A stretch of 64,000 nt of DNA, taken from the NCBI RefSeq assembly GCF_033880585.1, contig NZ_CP137624.1, positions 2,162,001-2,226,000 on the forward strand. Reading direction: 5' to 3'. Each line of letters opens with the position of its first letter. Within the stretch, counting starts at the first letter, position 1. Source of the DNA: Lysinibacillus louembei. Lineage in GTDB: Bacteria; Bacillota; Bacilli; Bacillales_A; Planococcaceae. This document shows positions 61,413 through 64,000 of the stretch, in pieces. Below the pieces are notes generated by a model. It saw only the letters and a list, made by a program, of their open reading frames with translations. It had not been told where the DNA came from and did not search any database. Made by a program: the position numbers and the translations under genes.

Positions 61413-62624
61413 GTGAAGAGACCGACAATTTTAGTATTAGGCGCGGGCTATGGTGGATTAACAACAACTGTTAATTTACAAAAAATGCTTAGTGGTGAGC
61501 AAGCAGAAATTATTTTAGTGAACAAAAATGATTATCACTATGAAACAACTTGGTTACATGAAGTAGGGGCTGGTACAATTGCACCAGATGCTGCACGTTA
61601 TCCAATTGCAAAAGTAATTAATAACAATGTTCGTTTTGTACAAGCTTCTGTAGAAGGCATTGACGTAAATGAGCGCAAAGTACAAACAACAGCTGGCGAA
61701 ATGACGTATGATTATTTAGTTTTAGGCTTAGGCTTCGAAGGTGAAACTTTCGGCATTCCGGGCTTAGATAAATATGCTTTATCATTAGCTAACTTAAACG
61801 CAGCACGCCAAATTCGTGAGCATATCGAATATCAATTCGCTTCATGGTCATTAGATGAAGTTAAAGATGACAGCAAGCTAACAATCGTTGTTGGTGGTGC
61901 AGGCTTTACAGGTATTGAGCTTTTAGGTGAGCTTGGCAACCGTGTACCAGAGCTTTGCAAAGAGTTTGATATTCCACAAGAAAAAGTGCGCATATTATGT
62001 GTTGAGGCAGCGCCAATGGTGTTACCAGGCTTTGACCCAGAACTAGTAGAGTATGCAAAAACACAATTAGCGAAAAAAGGTGTTGAGTTCTCTATCGGTA
62101 CACCTGTTGTAGAAGCAACAGAAGAAGGCGTAAAAATTAAAAAAGGCGAAGATGAGTTTGAGTTCGTAAAAGCCGGCACAGTGATTTGGGCTGCTGGTGT
62201 TCGCGGTAACAAGCTTGTCGAAACATCTGGCATCGAATCCAATCGTGCTCGTATCGCAGTGCGTAAAGATATGCGTGCACCAGGCTTTGATGATGTGTTC
62301 GTAGTAGGTGACTGTGCGTTTCTATTAAATGAAGAAGCAGGTCGTCCATACCCACCAACAGCACAAATCGCGATGCAGCAAGCGGTAACAATTGCGAAAA
62401 ACATCAAGCACTTAATGGCTGATGAAGATACAGAGGAGTTTGTTTACGATGACAAAGGCGCTGTATGTTCTTTAGGTCATGATGATGCAATTGCGGATGC
62501 AATTGGACGCAAAATGGCAGGTAAAAAAGCTTCTGCATTGAAAAAAATCGTAGATAACCGCGCATTATACTTAGTAGGTGGCGTAGGTTTAACGGTGAAA
62601 AAAGGTAAATTTAAATTCATTTAA
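61413..62624 (+). CDS. yumB: type II NADH dehydrogenase YumB
   Basis: 403-residue NDH-2. FAD motif TILVLGAGYGGL (about 5-16), NADH motif LTIVVGGAGFTGIELLGEL (about 156-174), FAD contact VFVVGDCAFLL, and PPTAQIAMQQA near the quinone site, with the membrane-binding C-terminal tail. It oxidises NADH to menaquinone without pumping. It is a second NDH-2-like gene besides yutJ, but has no Rex box upstream. A GTG at 61413 is 11 bases after AAAGGGG; the TTG at 61404 is too close. Confidence 0.93.
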   Translation: MKRPTILVLGAGYGGLTTTVNLQKMLSGEQAEIILVNKNDYHYETTWLHEVGAGTIAPDAARYPIAKVINNNVRFVQASVEGIDVNERKVQTTAGEMTYDYLVLGLGFEGETFGIPGLDKYALSLANLNAARQIREHIEYQFASWSLDEVKDDSKLTIVVGGAGFTGIELLGELGNRVPELCKEFDIPQEKVRILCVEAAPMVLPGFDPELVEYAKTQLAKKGVEFSIGTPVVEATEEGVKIKKGEDEFEFVKAGTVIWAAGVRGNKLVETSGIESNRARIAVRKDMRAPGFDDVFVVGDCAFLLNEEAGRPYPPTAQIAMQQAVTIAKNIKHLMADEDTEEFVYDDKGAVCSLGHDDAIADAIGRKMAGKKASALKKIVDNRALYLVGGVGLTVKKGKFKFI

Positions 62625-62641
62625 TTCATATAACGTAAAGC

Positions 62642-62689
62642 AGTGTCCGAAAAGGTGGTACATGAAACCACTTTTCGGACACTTTTTGC
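62642..62689 (+). terminator. yumB terminator
   Basis: AGTGTCCGAAAAG / CTTTTCGGACACT 13-bp stem extended by GTGG/CCAC, then T5. Confidence 0.85.
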
Positions 62690-62778
62690 TATTTTGTTGA
62701 AGCGATAGTGGCTGTCTAAACTCTTTCTTACTGGAAGGAGCAAGCTTATAATAATACATAGAGAAGGGGGATATATAG

Positions 62779-63285
62779 ATGAAAAAAGATCGTGGGAAAG
62801 TATGGCTAGGCGTTGCGGCAGTGATTGAAAATCATGCTGGCGAATGGCTTGTAGTTGAAAAAACATACGGTGGATTAAAGGGGCGCTGGTCTTTACCGGC
62901 AGGCTTTGTGCAGCAGGCTGAAACAGCAGACATGGCGGCACAGCGTGAGGTGAAGGAGGAGACGGGTATTGATTGTACAATACAAGGGCTTATTGGCTTC
63001 CGCACAGGGGTTATTCGTGAGGATATAAGTGATAATATGGCTATTTTTTATGGCAAAGCGCTAACGGAGCATATTCAAATACAGGAAGATGAAATTCTCG
63101 CTGCCTTCTGGATTGCACCTGATAAGCTGGCAAAGGATGCAAAATCGTCTGTAATGCTCGCTGAAATGTCTGCATATCATGTACAACAACATCAGTTAGA
63201 TTTATGGACAGACATTGATCCAGGAAAAGTATTTGGTTATACGACATATCATTTATTTTTCAATCAGCATGGGAATAAGCAATGA
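62779..63285 (+). CDS. NUDIX hydrolase
   Basis: 168 residues. The Nudix box is GFVQQAETADMAAQREVKEETGI (about 46-68), with REVKEETGI intact, so metal-dependent pyrophosphate hydrolysis is expected. The N-terminus VWLGVAAVIENHAGEWLVVEK is typical of the fold. Substrate unknown. GAAGGGGG precedes the ATG. The stop overlaps the next gene by 4 bases (ATGA), coupling it to a sensor kinase. Confidence 0.9.
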   Translation: MKKDRGKVWLGVAAVIENHAGEWLVVEKTYGGLKGRWSLPAGFVQQAETADMAAQREVKEETGIDCTIQGLIGFRTGVIREDISDNMAIFYGKALTEHIQIQEDEILAAFWIAPDKLAKDAKSSVMLAEMSAYHVQQHQLDLWTDIDPGKVFGYTTYHLFFNQHGNKQ

Positions 63286-64000
63286 TTGAACTATCTGTTT
63301 ATATGCTGGAGCGTATTGGCATTATTGTGATTTTTGCATTTTTAATTTCGAAATGGCAACCGTTTCAAAGCAGATTATATCGGGAGCAAAATACTTTATC
63401 AAAACTAATCCTTATTTTTGTCTTTGGACTTTTAGGTGTCATTAGCAACTATTTAGGTATCCGCATTGATGATGGAGATATAAGTGCAAAGATTATGAGT
63501 GTACAAGTTGAAGAAACTGCTGCAATCGCCAATACAAGGCTCGTTGGCGTCGCTATTGCAGGCATTTTTGGCGGGCCAGCAGTAGGAATTGGAGCAGGCT
63601 TAATCGCAGGCATTCATCGTATTTTGCTTGGAGGCTATACGGCGGTTGCTTGCGGTATTTCAACTATTTTAGCGGGGATTATTACAGGTTTTTTAGGGCG
63701 TAAGCTCCACGTTGAAAAAACCTTTTCCTATCGTCATGCTATGGGTATTGGTATATTAGCAGAATGCTTGCAAATGCTTGTTATTTTGCTCATTGCTCGC
63801 CCTTTTGATATGGCATTGAATTTAGTACAAATTATTGCAATGCCTATGATTTTTATGAATGCGTTCGGTATTTTTTTATTTTGTCTTATTATTAAAACGT
63901 CGATTGCTGAGGAACGACGTACAAAAGCAACACAAACGCACGAGGCCTTTCAAATCGCCCAAAAAACAGTTATCCATTTTAGGCAAGGCTTGAATGAGGA
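63282..64000 (+). CDS. lytS: LytS-type sensor histidine kinase, N-terminal part (runs off the window)
   Basis: ATG at 63282 overlaps the NUDIX stop; the frame is open to the end of the window (239 codons). The translation has about five to six membrane segments with the 5TMR-LYT pattern (ANTRLVGVAIAGIFGGPAVG, then IAGIHRILLGGYTAVACGIS) and begins a helical linker at the edge. GAF and kinase domains would follow outside. LytS-type kinases respond to cell-envelope state or pyruvate in relatives. A LytR/LytT regulator gene is expected to the right. Confidence 0.85.
   Translation, partial: MIELSVYMLERIGIIVIFAFLISKWQPFQSRLYREQNTLSKLILIFVFGLLGVISNYLGIRIDDGDISAKIMSVQVEETAAIANTRLVGVAIAGIFGGPAVGIGAGLIAGIHRILLGGYTAVACGISTILAGIITGFLGRKLHVEKTFSYRHAMGIGILAECLQMLVILLIARPFDMALNLVQIIAMPMIFMNAFGIFLFCLIIKTSIAEERRTKATQTHEAFQIAQKTVIHFRQGLNE

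Noticed and set aside
61832-62407. 191-codon - strand frame inside yumB
   Set aside because: Shadow frame of a clearly recognised NDH-2 gene.

Overview
The window is a low-GC, gene-dense stretch of a spore-forming Firmicutes chromosome. Gene content and order resemble Bacillus subtilis (the yus, yun, yut and suf neighbourhoods), but with rearrangements that suggest a Bacillaceae/Planococcaceae (Caryophanaceae) relative such as the Lysinibacillus/Solibacillus group. That placement is inferred from gene order and protein similarity recalled from memory; no search was run. Strong AGGAGG-type ribosome sites, several TTG/GTG starts, an S-box leader, and YunB (sporulation) fit this reading. No rRNA or tRNA gene was seen.

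Layout. 1-7 kb: fadE, an effector-binding protein, yusI, gcvH, yusF, yusE and a SAM-riboswitch-controlled methionine importer metNIQ, in the same order as the B. subtilis yus region. 7-14 kb: gltC divergent from glutamate synthase gltB-gltD. 14-20 kb: sufCDSUB Fe-S assembly operon, which serves the many Fe-S enzymes nearby (GltB/D, LipA). 20-22.4 kb: an ArsR/DJ-1 pair divergent from a quinone-reductase-like enzyme, with matching palindromic operators, then a VOC protein. 22.4-23.4 kb: two CRISPR arrays in tandem without cas genes. 23.8-26 kb: an XRE/zinc-ribbon regulator and two lipoproteins. 26-31 kb: enolase-superfamily epimerase, a regulator, a YfcC-type transporter and an M20 amidohydrolase, probably one catabolic unit. 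31-40 kb: yunF-yunE-yunD, an HD-GYP gene, yunB, lipA, yutD and the yutE-yutF pair. 40-44 kb: nrdHIEF under apparent NrdR boxes. 44-50 kb: a GGDEF cyclase, yuzB/yutJ (two Rex boxes), yuzD/yutI and an NSS-family symporter. 50-51.5 kb: an AT-rich insert with a membrane protein divergent from a secreted protein. 52-60 kb: a SufA-like protein, small enzymes, a Fur-box heme-type ABC operon ending in a HugZ-family protein, and an SRPBCC-ArsR pair behind a 42-bp palindrome. 60-64 kb: a YkuI-like degenerate EAL protein, the NADH dehydrogenase yumB, a NUDIX protein and the start of a LytS-type sensor kinase that leaves the window.

The most unusual part is the CRISPR locus. Each of the two arrays is preceded, at almost the same distance (111 and 113 nt), by a 47-49 nt hairpin with an 11-bp perfect stem. 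The two hairpins are clearly related but differ by compensatory base-pair changes. The repeats of the two arrays likewise differ at positions that pair with each other in the repeat hairpin. So both the leader element and the repeat have diverged while keeping structure. One spacer reads as a tyrosine-recombinase active-site motif.
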